From Flavobacteriales bacterium (lineage in GTDB: Bacteria; Bacteroidota; Bacteroidia; Flavobacteriales_F; PHOS-HE28): a stretch of 64,000 nucleotides of DNA. Made by a program: the position numbers and the translations under genes. The DNA lies in contig JADKFY010000002.1 in assembly GCA_016717305.1 (NCBI GenBank), positions 248,001 through 312,000 on the forward strand. The letters are read 5' to 3'. Below are positions 43,322 to 52,902 of this stretch, piece by piece (positions within the stretch are counted from its first letter, which is position 1; the number at the start of each line of letters is the position of its first letter). The notes below the pieces were generated by a model. The model did no database searches, was not told the DNA's origin, and was given only the letters and a program-made list of their open reading frames with translations.

Positions 43322-44812
43322 TTACGCCGCGACCAATTTTGCCACTTCCGGGATCCACGTGTAACACTGCATGCGGTCCGCGAAAATGCTTGGCTTGAAA
43401 ATGCTGTGCCCAAGCAACATGCGGGCGCATTCTTGCACGCCTTCCGTAATGCTCGGGTGGGGGTGAACGAGTTCGGCAAGTTCGCGGATCGGCGTGCCCA
43501 AGCGCATCATCAATGCAACGGCCTCGATCGCGCTGGAGGCATGCTCACCCACTGCACGCATCCCAAGTACTTTCATATCCTCGTCGTTCGTAACGAGCAC
43601 CTTGAAGAAACCCTTTGTACGGCGCATGGCAATGGCACGTGCAAGGCATGAATAGTCGATGCGTGCTACGCGATAGGGGATGTTCCGTTTGCGGCATTCC
43701 TGCTCGTTGAGTCCGACACCGGCGACTTCGGGATCCAGGAACATGATGGTGCTCACGTTATCGTAGCTCAGCTCTTCCTTCTTATCGGCCCAGATGCGTT
43801 CCACGGCGTGCCGACCTTCCATTTCACCCAGATTCACCAGCATGTTGGTGGCAGTGGCATCGCCCACCACGTGGATCCTTGGCTGGGAAGTGTGTGTACC
43901 GTTGGCGATAATTGCACCAGACTTCGGGTCCGTGGCCACCAATGCTTGATCAAGCCCAAGGTTCTCCACGTTCGGAGTGCGGCCCACTGAGAGCAGCGCT
44001 TTTTCAACGCGCACGATCTCGATCCTTCCGTCCGGATAGGAGATGGTGTATTCCACCTCGTTGTCGATCACTTCAATGTGGTCCAGCTTTGCTGATCGAT
44101 GCACGATGACACCTTTTCGTTCGAGGTTCTTGGCGACGAGCTCTGAAATGTCGGCATCTTCGAAGGGCAGGATCCTGTCCGCCCGGTCGATGAGGTGAAC
44201 GCGTGTAGCACCAAGGTTGCAGAAGATCGTTGCGAATTCGCAGCCGATCACACCGGCACCGATGATCACGATGCTACTGGGGAGTTCCTCGATACCGAAG
44301 ATACCATCACTGGTAAAGATGTGTTGCTCATCCACTACAATGTCCGGCACGCTGCGTGGTCGGCTACCTGTGGCAACCACAATATGATCGGCGGATACCT
44401 CCACATCGAAGCCCGTCCGTTGGATACGCACACGATCGGGTGCTGTAAAACGAGCGTGTCCGCGTTCATGATGGAAAAGGACGTGGCCTTCCTTGGCATT
44501 CGCCAGCAGTTGCATGTGGCAAGCGTATAGGTACTTGCGTTCGAAGATGGCCTCATTCACGGTCTTGCTGATCTCTTCCCAGCTCAGGCGGAAAGGTTCT
44601 CTTCCGCGTGTCCTCATAAGTTCATTGGTACTGGAAACGCGGTTTGCGATCTCCCAAAGTGTTTTGGAAGTAAGTGCGCCGTTGTAGATCCCCGTGCCGC
44701 CGATGCGATCACGTTCCACAAGCAACGTCCGCTTGCCTAGATCAATGGCGCGCATGGCGGCAGCGTAGCCCGCAGGTCCGCCACCGATGACGATCAGGTC
44801 GTAGTGTTCCAT
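43322..44812 (-). CDS. Flavoprotein of the dihydrolipoyl dehydrogenase/transhydrogenase family lacking redox cysteines
   Basis: A 496-residue FAD/NAD(P)-binding protein. It has VIGGGPAGYAAAM (FAD), IIGAGVIGCEFATIF (NAD(P)), SVGRTPNVENLGLD and VVGDATATNMLVNLGEMEG, and a C-terminal dimer domain with HPHPSITEGV that keeps the His-Glu dyad. In the usual redox loop GGTCLNVGCIPSK the protein reads GGTGIYNGALTSK (Gly41, Ala46), so both cysteines are gone and no disulfide chemistry is possible. It may resemble soluble transhydrogenases (SthA), which also deviate there, but keep more of the loop. Converges with the MbnH-like operon. Confidence 0.85.
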   Translation of the reverse strand: MEHYDLIVIGGGPAGYAAAMRAIDLGKRTLLVERDRIGGTGIYNGALTSKTLWEIANRVSSTNELMRTRGREPFRLSWEEISKTVNEAIFERKYLYACHMQLLANAKEGHVLFHHERGHARFTAPDRVRIQRTGFDVEVSADHIVVATGSRPRSVPDIVVDEQHIFTSDGIFGIEELPSSIVIIGAGVIGCEFATIFCNLGATRVHLIDRADRILPFEDADISELVAKNLERKGVIVHRSAKLDHIEVIDNEVEYTISYPDGRIEIVRVEKALLSVGRTPNVENLGLDQALVATDPKSGAIIANGTHTSQPRIHVVGDATATNMLVNLGEMEGRHAVERIWADKKEELSYDNVSTIMFLDPEVAGVGLNEQECRKRNIPYRVARIDYSCLARAIAMRRTKGFFKVLVTNDEDMKVLGMRAVGEHASSAIEAVALMMRLGTPIRELAELVHPHPSITEGVQECARMLLGHSIFKPSIFADRMQCYTWIPEVAKLVAA

Positions 44813-44982
44813 TTGTAGCAGCTTGATACGTTGTATCCGGTGAATGGGTTCTGCTCGGTTCTCTCGTCATGGATGACATTCAGCATGTTTGATAGGTACA
44901 GCAGATGGCACGTGCACATTAGGACTTTAATTGTATCCTATTTCCACTATTTCACGTAGGACAGACCGTGAAGGACCGCGGA

Positions 44983-47900
44983 ATGAAGATCCTGTCCAGG
45001 CTGTTCAGCCTATTCCTCGCTACGATAGTAGCGGGTTCGGCCGTGGGCCAATGTCCACAGCTCTTTGACTACGATGGTAACCCGTCTTCGGCTCCTGAGT
45101 GGTGCAGTTGCACGGGCAACAATTTCACCTTGCAAGTGGGTACGCCTAATTCGGTAGGGAACTTCACCATTGATTGGGGCGATGGAAGCGCATTGTATAC
45201 AGGTGCTTCGCTGAACCCGCCTCAGACCGTTGGTCACCTCTACACCGCGGCGGTAGTCACGTATACGATCACCTTCACGGAACTTTCGACGGGCTGTGTG
45301 ATCATTGGGACGCTGGTCATGGAGAAGAGCACCAGTGCCTCTATCCAGATACCGGTTGGAGGACTCACGCAGGTTTGTGCCCCTTCGGCGGTGGAGTTCA
45401 TCAATAGCAGTACGAACGTATCACCCACCACGGTATTCACTTGGGATTTCGGTGATGGTTCGCCGATCCTCACGTTCGACCATACCAATCTGGGACAGAC
45501 CATATCGCATACGTACATGCCAAATACGGTGAATTGCGAAACCACCGTACGGCTGACCGCGGAGAACACGTGCAACGCGCTGCAAGGAGGCCCAAGCTTG
45601 GCCACCTTCAATCCGATCCGAATTTGGGATTATGATGATGCCTCGATCGCGCCCAGCGCAACCTTGCTCTGTTGGCCGGACAATGAAGTGACCTATGCGA
45701 ACACAACGGATCGCAACTGCCTGCAGCAAGGCAATATTTTCCAGCGCTACGAATACTGGAATTTCGGGGACTATTGGGGGATGGGCCACGACAGTATCCT
45801 GAATTGGACACCTTGGCCGCCAACCTTCCCGCGAACCATCGCATATCCGGCGATCGGCTCGTACGAGGTGATGCTGTTGGACAGCAACTACTGCGGGGTG
45901 GACACTGCTCGCATCACGATCAATATCGTTCCACCTCCGACCGTGACACTTACTGCGACGCCGAATCCGGTATGTGCTGGCGCCACGGTCCAATTCAACG
46001 AGACCACGATCGGTGGTGCGAACTATTTCGAATGGGACTTCGGTAGTGGGTTCAATTGGACCGGAGCAGGAGACCAGACCCATGCGTTCGGCACACCGGG
46101 AAGTTATACCGTTCGGTACGCGGCCAGTATACAAGGAGCAACCGCGGGTTGTGCGGACACCGCCTCTGTGGTGGTGGATGTATTACCGAGCCCCACGGCA
46201 CAATTCACCTTGGACAATGATGCGGCTTGCGACCAGTTGACGGTCACGTTGACGAATACCTCCATCAATGGCGTGAACTATTCATGGGACCTCGGCGATG
46301 GGACCACGAGCATGTTCCCCGATATTCCGCCCCATACGTACACTGTTCCAGGCGAATATGTGATCAGTCTCACGGTCACGAATTCACAGTTATGTGAAGA
46401 TGTTTTCATGGATACAGTGCATGTATACTCACCACCTCAAGTGATGATCGGCGCGCAGAACGTGTGCGAAGGAGTGATGTCACAATTCAGTGATCTTTCG
46501 GTTACCGATCCAGGGAATCCAGTGATCGATTGGGCTTGGGACTTCGGCGACGGTTCTACGGACAATGTGCAATCGCCCGGCCACCTTTATGCAGGTTCTG
46601 GAAATTTCACGGTCATGCTTGTGGCCACCACGCCCTATTGTTCAAATTCCGGAACCCTGCCTGTGCTCGTTGAAGCAAAGCCGGTTGCGACGTTCACGCC
46701 CAGTGGGATCTTGGGTTGCTCACCGTTCACAGTAACGTTCAACAACACCAGTACAGGCGGAGTAACGAACTCATGGAACTTTGGGGACGGATCAGTGTCC
46801 AGTGTCGTTTCGCCGAGCCACACCTTTTTGAATTTTGGAACACAGGATTCAGTTTACACGGTGCAACTGGTCGTTTCTACTATTAGCGGTTGTGCAGATA
46901 CCCTCGCTGTGCCGATCACCGTTGCACCAGGTGTCCATGCCTTGTTCACCCATAATGCTCAGCCTGGTTGTGCGCCCCTTGCGGTGGACTTCACGAATGG
47001 CAGCACAGGCGCCAGCAGCTATGCATGGGACTTTGATGATGGCAGCACCAGCACGGCGGTGGATCCTTCGCACACGTATGTGAACACCACCTATTTCCTC
47101 CAGACCCGGAATGTTCGGTTGGTCGCTACTTCAAGCGCGGGATGTTCGGATACGATCTTTCATCAAGTTATCGTTTACCCTACACCCGACTTCACCTTCG
47201 TCGCGCAGCCGGACAGCGGATGCAGCCCGCATACGGTGACATTGCCGCAGGTGGTCGGTGCGGTATCCTACAATTGGGACTTCGGTGATGGGACCACGGG
47301 GTCGGGGCCTTCTCCGCAGCACATCTATTTCAACACCACCTCGAACGTGGTCGTGTATCCCATCACCCTGATCGGAGAGAATGCGTTCGGTTGCAGGGAC
47401 ACGACCTTTGATCAAGTCACGGTTTTCCCTTCGCCGGTGGCGCAGATCCTCGTTGCACCAGGGACCGGCTGTCATCCGCTAACGGCCACATTGACGAACT
47501 TGACCACGGGAGCAACCAGTTTTTCGTGGAACTACGGAGATGGACAAACATCAGCGGAACCGGCCCAGTCACATGACCATGTCTGGTACAATTTCGCAGG
47601 GACCGACATTGTCACCTACCCCATCACGCTTACTTCATCCACAACTGCCGGTTGTACTTCCTCGGCCACTGCCCAAGTTCAAGTGTTTCCCCAAGTCTCG
47701 GCGGCCTTTGTTGGTGACAGTATAGGTTGTTCACCACTTGATGCGGAATTCACCAATGTGAGCAGCGGTGCTTCCACCTACCAGTGGTCATTTGGCGATG
47801 GGCAAACAAGCACGGCGACCTCTCCGGATCATCTTTATCTAAATCAGGGGGGGGGCGACATCAGTTACAATGTGTTCCTTACCGCTACTTCCATCCTGGG

Positions 47901-49497
47901 TTGCAGCGACACGACATCGCGTACGATCGTGGTCCATCCACAACCCTTGGCGCAGTTCGTGCCGAACGTCCAAACCGGCTGTCAACCATTGGTCGTATCG
48001 TTCCAGGATCTCAGTTCCGGTGCCTCTCTACTTGATTGGAGTTATGGCGATGGTGCAACATTGAACACGGGTCCGGGCAATGTTTCCCATACGTTCACAA
48101 CCTCGGGTCCCGACCCCTCCACGTTCGATGTTGTCCTGGTCGCCAGTAGCGGATCGGGTTGTACTGACACCGCCACAACCCAGGTCACCGTGTACCCGAC
48201 GGTAACAGCGGCATTCTCGGTGGATACGGTCATGTGTTCACCGGCCGTGTTGGCATTGGTCAACAACAGTATTGGTGCCGCAAGTTGGTCGTGGAACATG
48301 GGTGATGGCGTGGTGCTCGCTGGTTTTGCGCCGGCCCATACCTATGTCAACAATACGACCCTGCCCATTACACGTACGATCACCCTAACGGCCACATCTG
48401 CCTACGGTTGTACCTCCACGGCCACATGGAATGTCACCATTCACCCCATACCCAATGCGGCTTTCCAGGCCACGCCAACGAGCCAGCAATTCCCGAATGC
48501 CACCGTGGGATTGTTCAACAATAGCTCTCCGGGTCCTTGGACCCACGCATGGGATTTCGGTGATGGTACAACGGCCGCATTACAAGCACCCGGGTCGCAC
48601 ACTTATGGAACATCGGGCACGTTCAATGTGATCTTGGTCGTAAGTGGTGCGTTCTGTTCGGATACCGCATGGCAGCAAGTGGTGATCACGCCTCCCGTAC
48701 CAACCGCCCGATTCATTGGGCAAGGTGAAGGATGTGTGCCGTTGACTGTGCAGTTCACGAATACCTCTCTAGGAGCCCAATCCTACCAATGGAATTTTGG
48801 CGATGGTGGCACTAGCAGTGCGGATAACCCTGTTTACACTTTCAACGTAGCAGGGGTCTATACCGTGACCATGACCGCTACAGGACCGAACGGAGGAACC
48901 AGTACCGCTATAAAAGTGGACTCGGTGGTGGTGCATCCGAGCGCCAATGCCTACTTCGTATTGCAACCCACGGAGGTCAATGTTCCGAGCCAACCGGTCT
49001 TCACGTACAACCTATCCGCGAATGCCACACAATACCTGTGGGACTTTGGGGATGGAACCTTCAGCACGGAGGAACAACCGTTGCACTACTACCAGCAACC
49101 AGGTGTGTTCGATGTGCAATTGATCGCCAACAATGATTGGAATTGCCCGGACACCTTCTTGGTGCTCGGAGCGGTTACTGCACTATCCGCCGGAACGCTC
49201 GAGTTCCCGAACGCTTTTTCACCGAATGCGAACGGACCATCTGATGGTGTTTACGATACACACTCCTTCGACAACGATATTTTCTTCCCGCTACATGAAG
49301 GTGTTGCGGATTATGAACTCGAGATCTTCAACCGTTGGGGCGAATTGTTGTTCGTAAGCAACGATGTAAAGATCGGTTGGGACGGCTACTACAGGGGCCG
49401 TCCTGCCAAACAGGACGTTTATGTCTATAAGGCTCGCGCCAAATTCAGCAATGGTGAAGAGACCATGTTGAAAGGTGATGTCACTTTGATCCGTTGA
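44983..49497 (+). CDS. Giant PKD-repeat surface protein with CHU_C domain
   Basis: A 1504-residue exported protein. The signal peptide is MKILSRLFSLFLATIVAGSAVG. About 14-16 PKD-like beta-sandwich repeats follow, each near 80-90 residues and carrying variants of WDFGDG preceded by GCSPLTVTFTNTS. The last 90 residues (FPNAFSPNANGPSDG...FNRWGELLFVS...GDVTLIR) form a CHU_C gliding-type domain for T9SS type B secretion. GTG 44968 would add five residues; ATG 44983 is chosen. The two genes that follow encode a beta-propeller protein and a PorP/SprF-type protein. Typical role is adhesion or gliding surface structure; the exact ligand is unknown. Confidence 0.85.
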   Translation: MKILSRLFSLFLATIVAGSAVGQCPQLFDYDGNPSSAPEWCSCTGNNFTLQVGTPNSVGNFTIDWGDGSALYTGASLNPPQTVGHLYTAAVVTYTITFTELSTGCVIIGTLVMEKSTSASIQIPVGGLTQVCAPSAVEFINSSTNVSPTTVFTWDFGDGSPILTFDHTNLGQTISHTYMPNTVNCETTVRLTAENTCNALQGGPSLATFNPIRIWDYDDASIAPSATLLCWPDNEVTYANTTDRNCLQQGNIFQRYEYWNFGDYWGMGHDSILNWTPWPPTFPRTIAYPAIGSYEVMLLDSNYCGVDTARITINIVPPPTVTLTATPNPVCAGATVQFNETTIGGANYFEWDFGSGFNWTGAGDQTHAFGTPGSYTVRYAASIQGATAGCADTASVVVDVLPSPTAQFTLDNDAACDQLTVTLTNTSINGVNYSWDLGDGTTSMFPDIPPHTYTVPGEYVISLTVTNSQLCEDVFMDTVHVYSPPQVMIGAQNVCEGVMSQFSDLSVTDPGNPVIDWAWDFGDGSTDNVQSPGHLYAGSGNFTVMLVATTPYCSNSGTLPVLVEAKPVATFTPSGILGCSPFTVTFNNTSTGGVTNSWNFGDGSVSSVVSPSHTFLNFGTQDSVYTVQLVVSTISGCADTLAVPITVAPGVHALFTHNAQPGCAPLAVDFTNGSTGASSYAWDFDDGSTSTAVDPSHTYVNTTYFLQTRNVRLVATSSAGCSDTIFHQVIVYPTPDFTFVAQPDSGCSPHTVTLPQVVGAVSYNWDFGDGTTGSGPSPQHIYFNTTSNVVVYPITLIGENAFGCRDTTFDQVTVFPSPVAQILVAPGTGCHPLTATLTNLTTGATSFSWNYGDGQTSAEPAQSHDHVWYNFAGTDIVTYPITLTSSTTAGCTSSATAQVQVFPQVSAAFVGDSIGCSPLDAEFTNVSSGASTYQWSFGDGQTSTATSPDHLYLNQGGGDISYNVFLTATSILGCSDTTSRTIVVHPQPLAQFVPNVQTGCQPLVVSFQDLSSGASLLDWSYGDGATLNTGPGNVSHTFTTSGPDPSTFDVVLVASSGSGCTDTATTQVTVYPTVTAAFSVDTVMCSPAVLALVNNSIGAASWSWNMGDGVVLAGFAPAHTYVNNTTLPITRTITLTATSAYGCTSTATWNVTIHPIPNAAFQATPTSQQFPNATVGLFNNSSPGPWTHAWDFGDGTTAALQAPGSHTYGTSGTFNVILVVSGAFCSDTAWQQVVITPPVPTARFIGQGEGCVPLTVQFTNTSLGAQSYQWNFGDGGTSSADNPVYTFNVAGVYTVTMTATGPNGGTSTAIKVDSVVVHPSANAYFVLQPTEVNVPSQPVFTYNLSANATQYLWDFGDGTFSTEEQPLHYYQQPGVFDVQLIANNDWNCPDTFLVLGAVTALSAGTLEFPNAFSPNANGPSDGVYDTHSFDNDIFFPLHEGVADYELEIFNRWGELLFVSNDVKIGWDGYYRGRPAKQDVYVYKARAKFSNGEETMLKGDVTLIR

Positions 49498-49500
49498 ACC

Positions 49501-51093
49501 ATGAAGCGCACACTTAACGCATTGCTCATATTACTTGTCGGTACTTCGGCCTTTGCACAGCAAGGGTACAAGAAGGTCCATTTCCAAATGCTCGATCAGG
49601 CAAAGGCCATGTTGGCGGATGAGGATTTTGAGGAGGCCGTCAAGATCTACAAGCGGTTGTCTCCCGTCGACCCTGATTTCGTGGAGGTCCAACATGATCT
49701 GGGGGTTTGTTTGGCCAACATACCCAGCAAGCGTGAGGGCGCGAGCATTTACTTCGAGCGGGGAGTGGAAGCGCGCTACACGGAATCCTACTATCAATTG
49801 GCCCTGGCACGCCATCGCCAGCAGCGTTTCGATGAAGCGGTTGTCTTGTTCGATCAGTACAAATTGTCCAATGGCCGGATCGTGGACGACAAGGAAGTTG
49901 ACCATCGGAAGGCAATGTCCTTGAGCGCAAAGGCACTGACGATGGATCCAGTTGAGCTCGCCATAAGGAACATGGGAGCGATGATCAATTCGTCGGCTCA
50001 TGATTACTGTCCTTTGGTAACTGCTGATGGAAATACGATGTATTTCACCTCACGACGTGAGGGTACGACGGGTGGTATGAAGGATCCGTTCAACCAGTGG
50101 TTCGAGGACATTTACACGGCGGTCCGCATTGATGAGATCTGGACGAACGCAGTGAATGTTGGGACCCCATTGAACACCTTGGTCCAAGACGCCACCGTTG
50201 GATTGAGCCCGGATGGTAGTTCAATGATCGTCTACCGCACCCAACAGAACCTGATCAGCGGCGACTTGTACGAAACGAAAATGCATGCGCGTAAATGGCA
50301 AGAGCCGGAGTTGATGACGCCGCGTATCAATAGCATGAGCCATGAACCCAGTGCGAGCATTGCGCCGGGATCACAAGAGATCTATTTCACCAGCGATCGT
50401 CCAGGAGGTTTCGGTGGCCGGGACATCTACCGCATACGCCGATTGCCCAATGGGGAGTGGAGTTTGCCATTGAACCTTGGACCCAATGTGAACACGCAGT
50501 ACGATGAGGATGCACCATTCATGCACAGTGATGGTACCACGCTTTTCTTTTCTTCCAATGGACACAACACCATGGGTGGGTACGACATTTTCAAGACCGC
50601 CTTGGTTGATCCCGACATGAACGGATGGGCTTCACCGGAGAACATGGGCTACCCAATGAACACGGTGAACGATGATATCTACTTCTGCTTGAGCGAAGAT
50701 GGTCGAACCGGCTATTTCTCATCCGAACGAAAGGAGGGATTCGGTATGCAGGATATCTACCAGGTCACTTTCCCGAACAGCCAACTGGACCGTTTGATCG
50801 TGCGCGGCATAGTGGCCGATGCCATGGAAGAGCCATTGAAGGCACGGATCATTTTGACAGATGCCACCGGTGAAGAGATCGTTGGTATCTACAACACGAA
50901 CGAAAAGACGGGACGTTACCTCATGGTCCTGCAACCCGAACAGCATTATCACATGTCGGTTGAGGCTCCTGGTTTTGCACCTTACGAAAGCACCTTGGTC
51001 GCGCGTAGCCAGGATGGGTCACGTGAACTTCCGATGGACATCATGATGCATTCCATCCAAGCGCGCGATGGTCTGTCGCGGAATGAGGAATAG
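49501..51093 (+). CDS. TPR and PD40 beta-propeller protein, PorE-like without OmpA domain
   Basis: A 530-residue exported protein starting three bases after the PKD gene. The signal ends SAFAQQ. Residues 25-135 look like tetratricopeptide repeats (EEAVKIYKRLSPVDPDFVE, RQQRFDEAVVLFDQY); 155-410 contain five PD40/WD40-like blades (TMYFTSRREG, EIYFTSDRPGGFGGRDIYR, TLFFSSNGHNTMGGYDIF); 425-515 is a carboxypeptidase-regulatory-like beta domain. PorE of the T9SS has the same order plus a C-terminal OmpA peptidoglycan domain, which is absent here. It probably acts in the periplasm or outer membrane with the PorP/SprF partner. Confidence 0.78.
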   Translation: MKRTLNALLILLVGTSAFAQQGYKKVHFQMLDQAKAMLADEDFEEAVKIYKRLSPVDPDFVEVQHDLGVCLANIPSKREGASIYFERGVEARYTESYYQLALARHRQQRFDEAVVLFDQYKLSNGRIVDDKEVDHRKAMSLSAKALTMDPVELAIRNMGAMINSSAHDYCPLVTADGNTMYFTSRREGTTGGMKDPFNQWFEDIYTAVRIDEIWTNAVNVGTPLNTLVQDATVGLSPDGSSMIVYRTQQNLISGDLYETKMHARKWQEPELMTPRINSMSHEPSASIAPGSQEIYFTSDRPGGFGGRDIYRIRRLPNGEWSLPLNLGPNVNTQYDEDAPFMHSDGTTLFFSSNGHNTMGGYDIFKTALVDPDMNGWASPENMGYPMNTVNDDIYFCLSEDGRTGYFSSERKEGFGMQDIYQVTFPNSQLDRLIVRGIVADAMEEPLKARIILTDATGEEIVGIYNTNEKTGRYLMVLQPEQHYHMSVEAPGFAPYESTLVARSQDGSRELPMDIMMHSIQARDGLSRNEE

Positions 51094-52039
51094 GGCAACA
51101 GCACTATTTGTTGTGTGCTGGGCGATCCTGCCGCGAGCTTTCGCACAGGATGCCCAGCTCACGCAGTTCTATGCCACTCCGACGTATATCAGTCCGGCGT
51201 TCGCAGGAACGGGCTTGCAAACGCGCCTGGGTCTCGTAGTTAGGGACCAGTGGCCCGCGATCCCAGGGGCATTCGTCACGGCCAATTTTGCACTGGACCA
51301 TAACCTGAGCGGAATGAACAGCGGTTTGGGATTGATGGTCCATCACGATCGTTCCGGATCCGGTGCGTTGAGCTATACGAGCGTTACCGGACAGTATGCT
51401 TACGAGATCCAATTGAAGCGCAAGGTTTTCCTGCGCCCGGCATTGCAAGTTGGTTACGTGAACCATGCCGTGGACTATTCGCGCTTGGTCTTCGGCGATC
51501 AGCTTGCGCGGGGAAGCAATTCGGGCACCAGTGAGAATACCGAAGGGAACAGCATCGGTTATGCGGATCTGGGAAGTGGACTACTCTTCTTCACCCCGAA
51601 GTTGTGGTTGGGCGTTGCGTTGCACCACATGAACAGACCGAACCAATCACTGCTGCAGAACGAGGCAAGGGTCCCGATGAAGTTCAGCATGCACGGTGGT
51701 TATCGCGTGTCGTTGCGGTCACCGGTGATCCGGAAGGAACCGGAGAGCTTCGTGTTCGCATTCAACTACAAATCCCAAGGGAAGTTCGATCAATTGGACT
51801 TCGGCGCTTACTACGAACGGGAACCATTCTTCGTGGGCCTATGGTACCGTGGTTTGCCGCTCATGAAACGCTATGCCCCCGGTTATGCGAACAACGATGC
51901 AATTGCGATCCTGGTCGGTACCATCGTCAACGACCTACGGATCGGCTACAGTTACGACATCACTATTTCTCGTTTGACCACATCAAGTGCCGGGGCACAT
52001 GAGATCACGCTGGGCTACGAGATCGCAACAGAGGCATAA
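51083..52039 (+). CDS. PorP/SprF family outer-membrane protein
   Basis: A 318-residue beta-barrel candidate. Signal peptide ends PRAFAQ, followed by DAQLTQFYATPTYISPAFAGTG, the hallmark N-terminus of PorP/SprF proteins, then alternating strands typical of a 12-14-strand barrel and a terminal strand GAHEITLGYEIATEA. SprF is needed for surface delivery of the adhesin SprB in gliding bacteria, and these proteins commonly sit beside their CHU_C cargo. The ATG at 51083 overlaps the stop of the previous gene by 11 bases. It likely serves the PKD protein upstream. Confidence 0.9.
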   Translation: MRNRATALFVVCWAILPRAFAQDAQLTQFYATPTYISPAFAGTGLQTRLGLVVRDQWPAIPGAFVTANFALDHNLSGMNSGLGLMVHHDRSGSGALSYTSVTGQYAYEIQLKRKVFLRPALQVGYVNHAVDYSRLVFGDQLARGSNSGTSENTEGNSIGYADLGSGLLFFTPKLWLGVALHHMNRPNQSLLQNEARVPMKFSMHGGYRVSLRSPVIRKEPESFVFAFNYKSQGKFDQLDFGAYYEREPFFVGLWYRGLPLMKRYAPGYANNDAIAILVGTIVNDLRIGYSYDITISRLTTSSAGAHEITLGYEIATEA

Positions 52040-52126
52040 GAAACGAGCCGCCAGCAAGCGACGGATCGTGCCTTGCGCGAAGTTCTGAATCGCGGATATG
52101 GTGCATTGGTCCACTTTGCGATCGAA

Positions 52127-52445
52127 GGGTTATCCGCAGATTACGCAGATGGGTTCGCCTACCGGCTCACGGTGCATTGAGGGTCCTATCCGCAGATTAC
52201 GCAGATGGGTTCGCCTACGGCTCACCGTGCATTGAGGGTCTTATCCGCAGATTTCGCAGTTGGGTTCGCCTACCGGCTCACCGTGCATTGCGGGTCTTAT
52301 CCGCAGATCACGCAAATAGTTCGCCTACCGGCTCACCGTGTATTGAGGTCTATCCAGATTTCGCAGTTGGGTTCGCCTACCTCACCGTGCATTGCGGGTC
52401 TTATCCGCAGATCACGCAAATAGTTCGCCTACCGGCTCACCGTGT
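52127..52445 (+). repeat. Six-copy tandem repeat of a 49-56 base unit
   Basis: Contiguous copies begin at 52127, 52181, 52236, 52292, 52347 and 52396. The unit contains TTATCCGCAGATTACGCAGA, GGGTTCGCCTACCGGCTCAC and a GTGCATTGAG end. Copies 4 and 6 are the same and copies 3 and 5 share a distinct variant, so a two-unit block (3-4) was duplicated to give 5-6, with small deletions in copy 5. No spacers, so not CRISPR. Confidence 0.85.
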
Positions 52446-52902
52446 AAGAGTCCGCAGACCCAAATGGCTTGTCGTGGAAGCATCCCGATGCGATGGTTCG
52501 CGTTTGTAGGCAGGGCAAATGCGAAGTGGAGGGCTGGTTGGGCGGTCAGGGTTGCAGACAACTGCGATCGGTGGCGGGAGTTCTGCACAGTAGCACGCTT
52601 TCGAGCAATCGGGCCTTTGTCGTGAATGCATCCCTAGAGGTTCCATTCAAGAAGGGCTTTCGTGCTGGGCAGTTCTTACAGAGCGGACCTCATCGTCACT
52701 CGGTCATCGTGAGTGAAAGCGCTGCCGGGTCGATATTGCCAACTCTGAATTTTGAAGCTTCCCGCTCCAGCGTGGTCAGACTGCTGGGCCCTGCTTCAGC
52801 ATGCACGGGTCTGGAACCGGCTCAGTGTTCCCCTTGGCATGGGCGCCGGTAGGCAGCCCCATCTGCGAGATCTGCGGATAAAAACACCTGCGGATAAACA
52901 CC
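52446..52902. other. Intergenic region after the tandem repeat
   Basis: About 460 bases with no credible gene; the short frames lack plausible protein composition. Near the right end ATCTGCGAGATCTGCGGATA and CCTGCGGATAA (around 52862-52898) resemble the tandem-repeat core in inverted orientation, next to the uup stop. Confidence 0.5.

Noticed and set aside
52127..52445. CRISPR array
   Set aside because: Repeat units are contiguous with no unique spacers, and no cas gene is nearby.
52469..52852. A 127-residue frame after the tandem repeat
   Set aside because: Composition is odd (many Ser, Gly, Arg and Cys), with no motif or neighbouring signal; overlapping frames in all phases look alike.
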